DNA of 64,000 bases, taken from NCBI RefSeq assembly GCF_027744825.2, contig NC_071343.1, positions 9,322,866 through 9,386,865 of the forward strand, read 5' to 3'. The notes under the pieces are model-generated. The model saw only the letters and a program-made list of their open reading frames with translations. It ran no database searches and had not been told where the DNA came from. This DNA is from Synchiropus splendidus (taxonomy: Eukaryota > Chordata > Actinopteri > Syngnathiformes > Callionymidae). A program made the position numbers and the translations under genes. Position 1 is the stretch's first letter; each line of letters starts with the position of its first letter. Positions 25,701 to 36,830 of the stretch are shown piece after piece.

Positions 25701-27674
25701 ATTGGTCTCAAGAACTACAAATCTAATTGACACAACGCAAAACAAATCTGAGAATTTAAAAATTGTCGATAGCAATTGTAGTGTAGTAGTAGTGGAACAA
25801 CCACCAAATGCAGTCATCAAATCCATATCCTTTTACCTCTTCACATTTCTAACATATATTTATATGAACTTTTTTGTTTTGGTGGATGACATTTAATGGG
25901 CAAGTTAAGAAGCAATGAAATTAATTGCAGTGAGGAAGCAAATATATAAAAAGTCTTAGCGTTTTAGACCAACTCCAATGTCTTACTTACTTCAGCAAAA
26001 CCAGCTCTCGCCGTCAACTGTTGAATAATGGGCTGTGAAACGATAAAAATCCATCTCCAGAAGCTAATTATTTATACAAAAAGCAATCATACACTATTAA
26101 TCGAAGCCTGTAGATCAAAGAGCGCACCATAATAAATTTTAATCGCAGCCTCGCAATCATAAACAACACTTTCCCGAGTTATGCAGAAGATTTTCCAGCA
26201 AATATCGCCAGTCGCACCAGAGTCCTCCCCTTGTCTTCTGTGCTACCTGAACCTGTGCTGAATTTCAACTAGTTTCTGGTCAAACTCTTTCACCTCACTC
26301 CCTCCGTGCAACCTTCCTCTCAACGGTCTCCCTTCACGCCACCCATTGTCCTTCTTCGTGTCAAATTAAAGTGATGGAAATGGACTTGAGGGGACGCTAA
26401 TTGCAATTGTCAATCCAATCTAGGTCATGGCTGAAAGACAGGGGCTCCCTGGCACTTCATCAGTCTTCATTAATATTGAAGGAGTTTGCGGAGCAGCAGG
26501 GGGGCGCCGTAATCTTCACTCATCTTACAGAGCATTGGATATTAGGGAGCCTGGGAGGCCGCCGATGGCGCCCCAGGGACAAATATGCCAGTCAAGAATC
26601 ATAAAGAAAGATGTCAGAAGATATTGGTGGCGTGTGAGAATCGATGTGAATTGTCTGGAAAGCATAGTGATGTATTATATTTGTCTTCCATGACTTCACA
26701 CAAACGGCCGACGGAAATCAAATTGAAAGCAGATGGCACGTGGATGATTTACTTCATGAATACTCTTTTATTTTGGCTCAACCGTACGCACTTCAAACAC
26801 AATTTATTAGAGACACCACATTAAATTCATGACAGTCATTTTTCTTAAAAATGCCAATATTAATTCAGTAGTTTTATAGAGAAAATGTCTCAACCGGAGA
26901 ACCCATGTCCAGGAGCACGGGGTGAAATCTGGGCATAGAGGTGAGTTCGGGTCAGGCTACTCAGTGAGATGGGAAAGCAAGGGAAAGTCCACCAGCTGGC
27001 GGTCAAAGACCACTCCGATGCTGGTGAAAACGGAAACAGTGGCTCCACTTGGGCCACCAAAAGAGTTGATGGAACCTCAGGAGTCGGAACTAGGATGCTG
27101 CTAGGATTCACTGCCAGACCTTCTGAAGGTGTGACGGCTTATTCTGAGAAGAGGGTGCACACTTGACAATAAAGGATGCCATCACTCCATTGATTCTTAA
27201 GCATTTTACACATTATTGAATGTATTATTTTCCACGACCCGGTTCCATCCCTCCTGTTGTCTGAATGAATCCTTTCTTTCTGGACCTCCACAGTAACAGA
27301 GCTTAATGGAGTTACATCAGGATGACAATAAATGTACTTGTTCTTGTGTTTTAAGACGGTTCTTCTCATCGAACCAGCGAGACGTGACGCAGCTTTTTTG
27401 TGGGACATGTGGGAATGCAAAATTAGCAACCATTCTGCCGAGGTTGCCAAGGTGAATGAACTATTCTGAAATATGTCAGAACACCGTTGATAACTGTGCT
27501 GACAAGTTCTGTTCTCCATTTAGCATTGTACCAAGGATTTCCAACTTGTCCAAACAGCCAAGAAAATAAGGCTTTTAGTTTCTCTACAATGCACAACAAA
27601 ACATTTCACAGCTCTGCGAGGTCTCCATCTGATATCTTCACATAGAAATGTGTAGGGCTTGAAATTATGATTCG

Positions 27675-27832
27675 CTGGTGAGGCTTCATGAAACACTGTT
27701 GTTATTGTTATATGTCTGTGTGCTAAAATCTTTGGATTTGAACAAGCATTTCAATGACACATCATTTTTAAACGGTGAGTGCTTCCTACTGAGCTCTGGA
27801 AATGATGACACTGTTTCATGAAGCCTCACCAG
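27675..27832. mobile_element. GATGAGG-type miniature inverted-repeat element
   Basis: Begins CTGGTGAGGCTTCATGAAAC and ends GTTTCATGAAGCCTCACCAG, which are perfect reverse complements over 20 bases. The middle holds CTAAAATCTTTGGATTTGAA and a CTACTGAGCTCTGGAAATGA block that is shared with other copies. It is 158 bp long with no coding capacity. This is the clearest copy of the family. Confidence 0.8.
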
Positions 27833-29202
27833 GAGTTCAAATGTCATTGCTTCGACTGTAGATTCCAACCTGGTCACTTACATGTTTCATGTTTCAGTAC
27901 TTGTTAAAAAATAGAGAATGCACCACCTACAGCATAATTCAAGCATCATCAAAGTGTAATTATAGTTCATTTTTATGAACTTTCTCAAATTAAAAAGAGG
28001 GTGATTAAGAGAATTGCAAAAAGAAAAAAGAAAGAAAGGGAAAAGAGAAGGCAAAAACTTTGGAAGGAGATGATGGAAGATGTCCAAAGATGGTGCAATT
28101 CTGGCATTCGACAGGTGGGTTCCAAAAGGTCAGGAGGGAAGCACGGAACACTCTTACTGAGGCGAAGAAACTCGCAGGACGGATGGAGGAGGCCGAGGTC
28201 AGGGAGAGATTTGTAGGCAAGCAGGAGGTTTTTAGACGTGATGCTGGAACTCAGTGGGAGCCACAAGAGATTTAAGAGACGAGGTGATGAAGCTGTCAGA
28301 GTTTACTGCAGGTGAGATCACAGGCAGTTGAATTTTGAATATTTATCATGCCCTCATCGGACGTCAGTGCAGCACTCCAATTTTTTTTTAGGAAAAATTC
28401 AGTTAAGAAATTAAGCTCAGAGTTTGGAGGTTTTCTTCTTCCATTAATATTTTTTCTCATAAAAATATTAATGAAACTTAGAAGAAGTAACCTCCAATTT
28501 CCACCGTGTCCTGAAGCGGTGCGGAGGCGGTGCACAACACTGCAGTGGAGAGCTTTGCGCATACAGGAAATCAGCCAGTGAAAAGCCATGTAAATCCAGA
28601 AACTTTTCACATTACTCACATTTTACTGTGATAGAGGAGTGTAAACTTTACGTCATTACCGGCGACATGACTCAGAAGAAATCCACACAGCGCTTCTTTC
28701 GTGACAACATGGATGATGGGTCAGTCGTAGTGAGTGTCTGCCCATTCTTTATGCGCATAAACAATTTTCGAGATGACCGAGTGGACAACAACCACTCGGC
28801 TACGCACCACTCCGCCTCGCTTCCTTGTTCCTGGTCAGAATAGAAAACCCTGCTGCGGTTCCGCATCAACTCTGCGTTCCCTCCACCACGTACTCCACCA
28901 CGTGGTAATTCTGGAGGAGGAGTTTTAAAGGTGGGGGTACAAGTCGGTTTTGGACGTCCTCAGGCAGGCAATTCCTGAGTCCTGACTTAGGGAAAACCAG
29001 TAAGGAGGTCCTGAGCGTGCAGGCTCACTCATAGGGGACGAGCAATTCTGCAATGTAATCTGGGGCCAGGGCAAGGAGCGTTACAAGTCACCAATAAAAT
29101 CCTGCTTCCCTTTCCCTCATAGCTCCTGCATAAACAGAGAGTGACACATTTTCAAAAGTGAATCCAGAGGGTAAATTGGAACATCACCAAAATCAAATGA
29201 TC

Positions 29203-29395
29203 TATTCCTGGGGGGTCCAAACCGGCCCTCAAAGGGCTGGGATGGTGCAGGTTTTTCATCCAACCAACCAAGCAGACACAGTTTAACCACTGAGGAGAGA
29301 CTTGATCGGTGAAGCGGCGTGCTTGGGTTGGAACAAAAACCTGCACCACCACAGGCAACAACGTGCTTGGACGCCTGTGATCTAGTCCTTGTTCA
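29203..29395. mobile_element. Palindromic hAT-like miniature element, copy 1
   Basis: The internal arms GGTGCAGGTTTTTCATCCAA and TTGGAACAAAAACCTGCACC are inverted, with GGCCCTCAAAGGGC near the left tip. The arrangement is the same as at 15627-15768 and resembles a common fish hAT-derived miniature element (family recognition from memory, not searched). Tip positions are approximate. Confidence 0.62.
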
Positions 29396-30699
29396 AAAAA
29401 TTGACATTTTCCAAAGTTCATTGAACATGATCATCCATTTTTTTTTATATTATGTCAACAAACATTGAGAGCAGTCAGCGACGACAAAATCTCTTTGGTA
29501 GTTTTGAGTATGTCGTAACGTGCGACAGCCGTTAAAACGGTCAGAGGTTATAGTCCAACATTGGCAATTTTGATTTAATAATATATTGTATCTCACCATA
29601 AATTAAGTTTGATGTGCTATAAGAAAAGAAAATGAAGTGATGATGCGATATGGTCTTTCGTACTTTTGTGGTTCATGTTTTTGTCTCATTTCTGGTTTCA
29701 TGCTTTTGAAGAGTTATGTGCATGTTTTTGACTGCCACCCCGGCACTTAGTAATCTCTTCCAGGTTGGTTATCATCCTGGCTTTCGGAATAAGATATTGG
29801 ACTATTACAATTTCATTTTTTTCAACCTTTCCCCTTTCATCACTCGCTGGATTCCGCTGCACTCTTCTACAACCGACATGAGCATTATTAAACAACTCTT
29901 TTCACAGGGTTTTCAAGGTCGTCCGAGGCATGAAAAGCAGGTGTGGTTTAAACCAAATGTTTGGCCTTTGGTTATAACTGAGAAGAGACAGCTTCCGAGT
30001 GGAAAAGTAGTTATTAATCACGGCGAAAGCATTGATTCATCAGTTGCGGAGGCAGTTTAGAAGATGGACTCCATTTACAGCTGAAGCTGTTTGAGGAGGC
30101 AGCCATCAATCTCGGCGATATCTTGAAAAGAGCGTGCACGGGCATCACTTTCAATCACCTCCAAGAGACAGGTCGTATGATAAGCGGCTGCACAGTAGTT
30201 TTGCCTTTTTCCCATTTTTCCCTCAACCTCAAGGTGAGTTTTCTTTCACTCCCAGGGGAAATAATGTTATTAATGTGTTTCATCATAATAATAACATTGA
30301 CTAAAAATACACACTTCACCCTGCCCTCTCGCTCCCTTGCTGTTTGGCACCCTCCGTTCTCAATTAGCATGTTCTATTAACCCGTGTTAATTGCCAACCA
30401 TGGAAAGGTTTAGGAACCTGGAAAGTTGTTGCCAACGGGGAGCCGTTTTTGTAAATGAGTGGTAGGTCATTCAGGAAAAAGGCAGGTAAGAGGACTGTTA
30501 TTATTTTCAACGTTAAGATGATGTGGAACTGTAGAATTCACTTTAGATTTCATTGCAGAATTCTGAGGTGGAAGAAAGTGAATTGGATAGACAGGAGATG
30601 CCAGTATTTTAACAACACAATGTGTAGCATTTGCAAGCGCCCACAACACCTCCACCCAAGTTGGGACATGGAAGCAAACCAGAGGAGAAAAGTTGGTGA

Positions 30700-30920
30700 C
30701 TCCTGTGAGATCTCAAGGGCTGAGAAACCGAGTGGAAGAAACTATAAAGATCAAGTCGATGAGTCACTCCACATAGAGTAGTTGAGGAAAGGTCACCATC
30801 GGTGAGCAGCAGTGTGGGTTCATGCTCAGACACAGCATCAACGATTTGCTGTTTGCACCGCTGATGGTGCTCAAGAAGAACAGAGAAGGTCAGAATGAAT
30901 TGCAGTGTGTTTTTAGCTGC
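30700..30920 (+). mobile_element. RTE-like LINE fragment, reverse transcriptase core
   Basis: The plus strand at about 30794-30910 translates to VTIGEQQCGFMLRHSINDLL and then KKNREGQNELQCVF. This corresponds to the QQCGFMPRKSTTDA...EGQKELHCVF segment of RTE-type LINE reverse transcriptase (recalled, not searched). The preceding GTAGTTGAGGAAAG resembles the conserved RVVE..RK stretch. It is broken and covers a small part of the ORF. Confidence 0.72.
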
Positions 30921-31560
30921 CTTGTACTCCAGTGAAATTACCGGGCTAAGTAGGTCAGACCTGGTTCGTAGAGCAGAACACTATTTCCTAGAACACTAAC
31001 CTCTTCATGAAAAAGGAGGGATCTCAAACATGTGGCACACTGGCCATTTGTGACCAAGTTGAGCCTTGGCACGGCCCTCACAGTGACCCCCTCTTTGTCT
31101 GAAGTGAGATGGTTAGAAGACACTGTACAAGACAATTCAAGATTCAACACACCTTTGAGTCCTGCTACATGCGATGGGACGCCTCAAGACCACGTCAGAC
31201 TTGTTGGATGACTTGTGCACTTATTTAAAGGAGCCCATTCTTTAGCCCTTCAAGAGGCTACCATAGACATTAAGTGAATTTACCAACGATTATTTTGATG
31301 CAAATAGATAACCAGCAGATGAAGGAAAGAAGCAGCAAAACCACGAGACCCCTCACTGCGCTGGCCTTCGGCCCATTGATGTACGCTGTACTTTCTCCAG
31401 ATCCATGACCCTCACTGCTTCCTCACCTACTGGGGGTTGCTTGTCAAACTGCAGACAAAATGCTGACTCAAAATGGGGAGATGAGGTGTAGTTGGAGCTC
31501 TTGGTTTAAAATATGATGTGTAGTTTCATTGAATTGGTTGTCCAAACATTTTATAATATG

Positions 31561-31622
31561 CAGTGCCATCTGGTGGCCGATGAAAGTCAGGATACTGTTT
31601 CATGAAGCCTCATCAGCCCATG
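31561..31622 (-). mobile_element. GATGAGG-type element, end fragment
   Basis: The plus strand shows GCCATCTGGTGGCC followed by ACTGTTTCATGAAGCCTCAT and CAGCCCATGAC, which is the terminus of the family in reverse orientation. The other end is not seen. A GTAACATCC-type element begins about 25 bp downstream. Confidence 0.6.
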
Positions 31623-31647
31623 ACAAATTTGGGCTGTTTAGATTCAA

Positions 31648-31940
31648 GTAACATCCTGCTTACAACCTGCTCGACTTACGTCCACTTGTACTCACGACCA
31701 TGGCCAGAAGACACTTTTTTTTTTATTCAGTGTCTGGCACCGCAGTACGTAGCAGCCTGGCAACACGTACAACAGTTACAGCAGCACAGTATCCCAGCAT
31801 CTCACTCTCACACAGCGATCTACCACTACAGTAGCACCTATAACCCTCGCGTCTGCTATTTTGAATGGCATTCGACTTACGTCCAATCCCACTTACTACC
31901 GGTTGGTCGGAACCGATCCTGGACGTAAGTCTGATGTTAC
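31648..31940. mobile_element. GTAACATCC-type miniature inverted-repeat element, copy 1
   Basis: Starts GTAACATCCTGCTTACAACC and ends GGACGTAAGTCTGATGTTAC, which are inverted. The middle (CAGCACAGTATCCCAGCATC, ACAGTAGCACCTATAACCCT) is nearly identical to copy 2 at 51642-51950. The element is 293 bp, in the same orientation as copy 2, with no gene. The flanking bases extend the mirror slightly (CAA / TTG). Confidence 0.82.
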
Positions 31941-33165
31941 TTGTATTTTACTGTAATAATGGATTTACTGAGGAGTTCTGCTTCTATACAGTATTTACTA
32001 CATGGCTTCATCTTTAACAGACAGAACTAAAACTAAGCACACCAGGGACAAATACATTTTTTTAACCATTAATCATGTCAATCCTTCCTCCAGGTCACTA
32101 AATATGAAGACACAGCGTGATGTGTTCAGGGAATACCTACTTTGTAAACCCTCAGCAGCACTCAACACTCAACACAGCAGTCTATTAATGCGGTCAGCAG
32201 TTTAGGGGGACTCCTGGGGAGCCCAGCGGGGTCCCCGCATGAGCTGCAAGTGATTGGAAGTGGACAACACCAGCTGAAGAAGTTTAGTGTGAACAGGGGT
32301 CAACGTGTAGCGCTGATTTCACACAAAACGAAAATAAACTGCTGAAAATTGATGACATGTCAACTGTGAGGCCGGAGGCACTTGTTTTTTTTAATATTTT
32401 CACCAATGTGATATGAACACAAAATGCCAGTGAGCAAAATACAGAAGGCAAATCCCTACACATGAATGTATTGCAGACAACTGTTTGTGTGATGAAATGA
32501 AAGAAAAAGGGACGACGACAACAAACGCTGTTTCCACTTTCACTGGAAATATTTTTAATGGATTCAGGATTAAATTTTAGGTTTTCCTTTCTGGAATTTG
32601 ACAAATGATAAACCTCTTCCATGGTGAGGCTTCCAAAATAATTTGTTCACAGATACAGGAAACTTCTGCAACAGTATCAATGACTTACTCACCAAATGCA
32701 TTTTCGAATTGTACAAAAAATAGTGATGCGAGAAGTGAACAGACTGGATTAGTTTTGAGTGTAACTCAACAGTTATGCACGTGTTTTCTCACATGGATCC
32801 TTGCCTTGAATTTTAGAACGAAAGTCAGACCAAAACACGTCTTGAGAATCTGCATGTGTATATTTCAAAACTGTGTTGTTAGACTACTAACAAATATAGG
32901 ATTTTACTGGTAAATCATATGATCATTTGTTTGTACTGAAAATATATTTGATACTAAGGAAGGTTTACATGCATAAAAGGCATTCTTCTGAAATAATGAA
33001 ACCATTATCACGCAAGCAGGTTTGCATAGACATATATATTGCTGGGGACACCAGTTCCAGTCCAACCACATTTCGAAATGTGATCAGCAAGACAGAGATT
33101 AAAAGAAATTTTGCGCCAAAGAACGGAAAAGTTGAGTTTAAAAAAAGTGTGTGAAGGCACACGCA

Positions 33166-33835
33166 CACACAGGCATGTGTTTTGAGGGGACATTTCATTG
33201 ACTTTCATGCTTTCCCAAAACTTATATCCAATGTTATTTTGGAAACTTCATCTTCAAATTGAGGCTTAACCACATGGGAATTGGCAAAAGGTCCCCACAG
33301 GTAGGTGTTTTCCCCCCACAAGAATAGCTGTACAAGTACACACCCACGCATATTTATCCTTGAGGGGACATTGTGAGGTTTTTATAATTCCCCAGCATCT
33401 CATCCTAAACCTAACCATCCAAGACAAATGACTAACCTTAACCAGGACTCTGCACCAAACTTACATCCCATTATAATGACCCAGTTATAAGTCTCAAATT
33501 GAGGCTTAACCTTGTGGGGTTCAGTCAAGTGTCCGCACACAGTCATACGGTCCTCACAAGGATAGTGTTTTGTCAAGAATTGGTCATCACAAAACAGGAT
33601 AAAGAAGCCCACACACACACACAAAGATATCTCTATCTTTGTGGGGACCGCCCATTGCCATGCTTTCCCAAGCCTCTCACCCTAAACCTGACCAACTGAA
33701 AACCAAACTCTTTTATTTTTGATGTCTTCACCCCTAAATTGGGGCTTGGACTTTGAAGGGTCCGGTCCCCAGAAAGACATAAGGTCCTCACAAAGGAGGG
33801 TTTGTATACAACTGGTCCCCACCCCCCCAAAAAAG
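33166..33835 (+). repeat. Array of three GTGGGGAC-type repeat units next to exon 2
   Basis: Three related units (about 33180-33330, 33358-33600, 33632-33830), each with an opening GAGGGGACATT or GTGGGGACC. At least two carry CATCTCATCCTAAACCTAAC or CCTCTCACCCTAAACCTGAC. All then have AATTGAGGCTT or AATTGGGGCTT, and a closing GGTCCTCACA or GGTCCCCACA. They are separated by short CA-rich links. The family is common in fish DNA. Equivalent units occur in reverse orientation at 35735-36830, so the two clusters bracket exon 2. Confidence 0.75.
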
Positions 33836-34033
33836 TGCACACTTCATGCATAAGAGCCCTCTCATCGCTGGATCTTAAGATTATGTGCATGGATTAAATC
33901 TAATAATTTGAGCATTCTGGAGTGAAAGGGATTAATCTTGATTCATTCATTCTAAAAAAAAAACACAATTCACCATTTGTATTTTCTTTCTTGTATTTTG
34001 CTTGCATGATGTCACATAAATACCCCATCTTAC

Positions 34034-34185
34034 CCTGAGGAACGTAAGATCCCGACTCCGGTCAATGCTGGTGATTTCTAGGTTTCCCATCACAACTTCA
34101 CAATTCTCGTAGTACTTTCTCAGGGTCCGGTACTGCTGCTCCAGATCCGACAGCGTGCTCAGCTTGTTCTCGGTGCCGGTACATA
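34034..34185 (-). CDS. erbb4: ERBB4 receptor tyrosine kinase, exon 2 (partial CDS)
   Basis: Internal coding exon of the neuregulin receptor ERBB4, a plasma membrane receptor tyrosine kinase. The minus strand reads a pyrimidine-rich tract, the acceptor TCTCAG, then TA TGT ACC GGC..., and ends TTC CTC AGG followed by the donor GTAAGA. It has 2 nt plus 50 codons; the two leading bases complete a Val codon begun in exon 1. Recognisable residues include [20 protein letters not shown] and [17 protein letters not shown]. Length (152 bp) and phases match human ERBB4 exon 2 as I recall it. The Cys at exon codons 1 and 28 correspond to the known Cys29-Cys56 disulfide of domain I. EGFR, ERBB2 and ERBB3 fit clearly worse in the paired exon 3. 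Because 152 is not a multiple of three, skipping this exon would shift the frame. Paralogue (a or b) is unresolved. Confidence 0.97.
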
Positions 34186-35644
34186 CTGAGAAAAAAACAA
34201 AACAAAAATATATTAAAAACACAACAATACTGCTGACATATACCGGTGCCAAAACTAGGCTCCGGTGACTGCGCCGTGTGGGTCCAGGTAGACACTCGCA
34301 CATCATCACCCGCCATCCCATCATATTTCACCTGCAGGCTATCTGAGACAAGTTAACTGGCATTTAGCAGCCAGCTCTTCTCCCAACCTGACAAGTTATC
34401 AAATGGAACCACACACCGACACATGATTCCGACCAGCTCCATTTGCAACCCTGCTGCTTGTGAAGCATAACACTTACAACAAAGCAACACAAGAGGTGTC
34501 ATGTATAGGCTGAGAGTTAAGCAGAATATAATCCTATACATAAAAAAAAATGTAAGCCTTCTGTAAGCGGATTACGTGACATTTAAAGGAGCAACTCAAT
34601 CTGAAATCCTGCGCTTATTTTACACCTCTACAATCCTAATGTGAGCTCATTTACATCTTTCCTCACAGGGCAACGTTTTACCACTGCAATTTGTATTTAC
34701 TGCCTGTTATTACACCACATACGGCGAACAATATTTTTGCCAAGCAGAAGCACATGTTCACACAAAAATGCGATTGTGTTTTCGCACTTCCAAGCTGATA
34801 TTAGATAAGCGGATATCAATATGACCCAGACAATACCCACACGAGCGGGTAGTGATTAGCCGGCCCGAACATAATGCGCTGCTCAGGCGTGATATACGGC
34901 AGACTTGGGTGTTTTCAATAACAGCTGAGGGAAGTGAGGTGAGGGTAGGAGGTCATAAAATGTGGAAAGGTATAATAAACCGTTATTGCACCCTTGGGGC
35001 AGGGCAGCGGGATCAACGTAAGGGGGCACCGTGACGCCTGCTTCCCACTCATTTGCTTCTTCAAGCAATTCTTCTGCTTCCCGTCGAGAGTAAACTCTGA
35101 AATATAATTCTTAAACTCAGTTCAATGTCAAGATAGTAAATCAACGCAAAGAAAAGATTGAGTTGCAGCTTCAAAAACCATAAACGGCGTCATCATTTAC
35201 GGATTCAATTCACTTGAATCCGCTTCTTAAAATAGCACTGAGATCGTGGATTTTCTCCTAGAAACCGGGAACCACGGGCCTTTCCATACTGTAGCTCCCT
35301 TAAATCTCCAGTGGTCCGTACACAACGCCATGTGTCACTTTGGCCTCCAAAAAAGTGTGATTTCTAATGAAACACTATGAATTTGCTTATCCATTCATGA
35401 TTCCGAACGCGCTGCTGGCTGCCAAGTGGACCAAGACAAGACCATCTGGACCATGTGGCGGATATGAGGCGGTGCGAAGTGTTGCAGGTAAGGTGTAAAG
35501 CCTGGAGATGCTACTAGAGATATATGTAGACGTGTGTGCATTCGTGTGCGCAGGCTGTAAACATGACATCCCAGCAGAAAATAACCTTTCCCAGCATGCC
35601 ATCTGATTACATGGTGGATGCATGGATGTAAAATATTCATTTAG

Positions 35645-35648
<4 letters not shown>

Positions 35649-35699
<51 letters not shown>
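35649..35699. repeat. (AT)n microsatellite
   Basis: A pure 51 bp alternating AT tract in intron 1, about 1.5 kb from exon 2. Confidence 0.97.
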
Positions 35700-35702
<3 letters not shown>

Positions 35703-35734
35703 GTGTGCATGTTGGGGGGGTGGTGTTTATCCTA

Positions 35735-36830
35735 CTTTGTTGTGACTAATTCTTGACAAAACCCTGGACTTGTGGGGACCTTTTGCTGGTCCCAAAAAAT
35801 TGAAGCGGATTAGAACTTGAAAATAACTGTCACTATAATTGAATCACAGTGTGGTTTAGGTCCTGGTTCAGCTTAGACATTTGTTCTGGATGGTTGGTTT
35901 CGGGTGAGAGGCTGCGGAAAGGGTTATGTCAAAGAAACGCCCCCACAAAACATAGGAACAGACTGTGTCAAATATGATAAATACATTATGAAACCTCTAT
36001 TTATTTATTATAGTTTTTTTTTTTTTAATTAAATCCCACCACTACTGGTTTCACACAATTTTCTGATGCAAGACAATTATTGGTGTATTTCACTTGTCTG
36101 ACAGACACATTGACTGTTAGTTCACTATAACACATTCCTGGTAAAGATCCAGCTGCAGAAAAAAAAGGTGACAGTAACTGCAGTGTTTGATGTGTTATGT
36201 GTGGTAGTATCGTATACTTGTCAGGACCAATTCTTGGAAAGACACCCCCTTGTTTTTGTGGGGACCCTTTTTTGGATCCTGCAAGTTTAATCCTCTATTT
36301 GCCGTTTAAAACTAAGTAATATCTGGGTTATTCATTTTGGATAAGAGTCCGGGTTAAGGTTATGCATTTGTTTTGGATGGTTAGGTTTAGGGTGAGAGGC
36401 TGGGGAAACATAGGGATGCAACCATCCCATCGGATGGGTAGTTGTCAGAGTATATACCAACCATCCATATGGGCCAGTCGGCTCCACCTGTGCCTCCTAT
36501 CTGGTTCAAGATGTTATCACCATTCCATTTCAGGAGTCCATGGTTGGGGTTAGGATCAGGATTGGGTGTCTAAAGCTGCCTTTCATGTCATATACACCAA
36601 CTGGTACCAAATGCCTCACACTTGTTTTGCCTTTAGGATCAGTCGGTATAAAGTATATGCTACCTCATTTAAATATTAGTGTAAGTCAGGTATGCCAAAA
36701 TGTGGTTTTTTTTTTTTTTTTTCCATCAATCTAAGTGACCAAACGCCACCAATATTTATCACTATATCTATCTATCAGTTGGGGAAAAGCATTATGTCAA
36801 TAAGCGGTCCCCACAAAATATTAAAACATA
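35735..36830 (-). repeat. Reverse-oriented GTGGGGAC-type repeat units next to exon 2
   Basis: Units at 35735-35955 and 36205-36420 and a partial one at about 36780-36830. Signature words are GGACTTGTGGGGACCTTTTG, GGATGGTTAGGTTTAGGGTG and AGAGGCTGGGGAAA, the reverse complements of the words at 33166-33835. Sequence between the units (36430-36780) is not clearly repeat and ends in a poly-T run. Confidence 0.7.

Larger units (their letters stand above)
11318..34033 (-). other. erbb4: erbb4 intron 2 (complete, 22.7 kb)
   Basis: Bounded by the exon 2 donor (minus-strand GTAAGA at 34033 downward) and the exon 3 acceptor (CAG at 11320-11318). It is 22,716 bp long. By stretch: 11.34-11.39 kb a short retroelement-like scrap; 12.4-13.0 the TACCGTAA-type element; 13.0-15.0 nothing recognised; 15.0-15.45 RTE LINE scrap; 15.6-15.8 palindromic element; 16.4 hAT-like tip; 16.5-18.4 mostly unique; 18.44-19.17 inverted pair; 19.2-20.6 unique; 20.67-21.11 TTAAGGCCC-type element; 22.0 AAT repeat; 23.4 TA/TG repeat; 23.5-25.0 unique; 25.1-25.7 GACCAAGA-type segments; 25.7-27.6 unique; 27.7 GATGAGG-type element; 27.9-29.1 unique with a purine-rich run; 29.2 palindromic element; 30.7-30.9 LINE scrap; 31.6-31.9 nested elements; 32-33.1 unique; 33.2-33.8 GTGGGGAC-type array. 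Confidence 0.93.

Noticed and set aside
28010..28290. Purine-rich stretch with a 71-codon Lys/Arg/Glu-rich frame.
   Set aside because: It looks like low-complexity or worn repeat sequence; I could not tie it to a known element or protein.
34100..34331. Alternative minus-strand start (Met) upstream of exon 2 giving an erbb4 frame with a new N-terminus.
   Set aside because: The acceptor TCTCAG and phase show that exon 2 is internal; the upstream codons are intronic.
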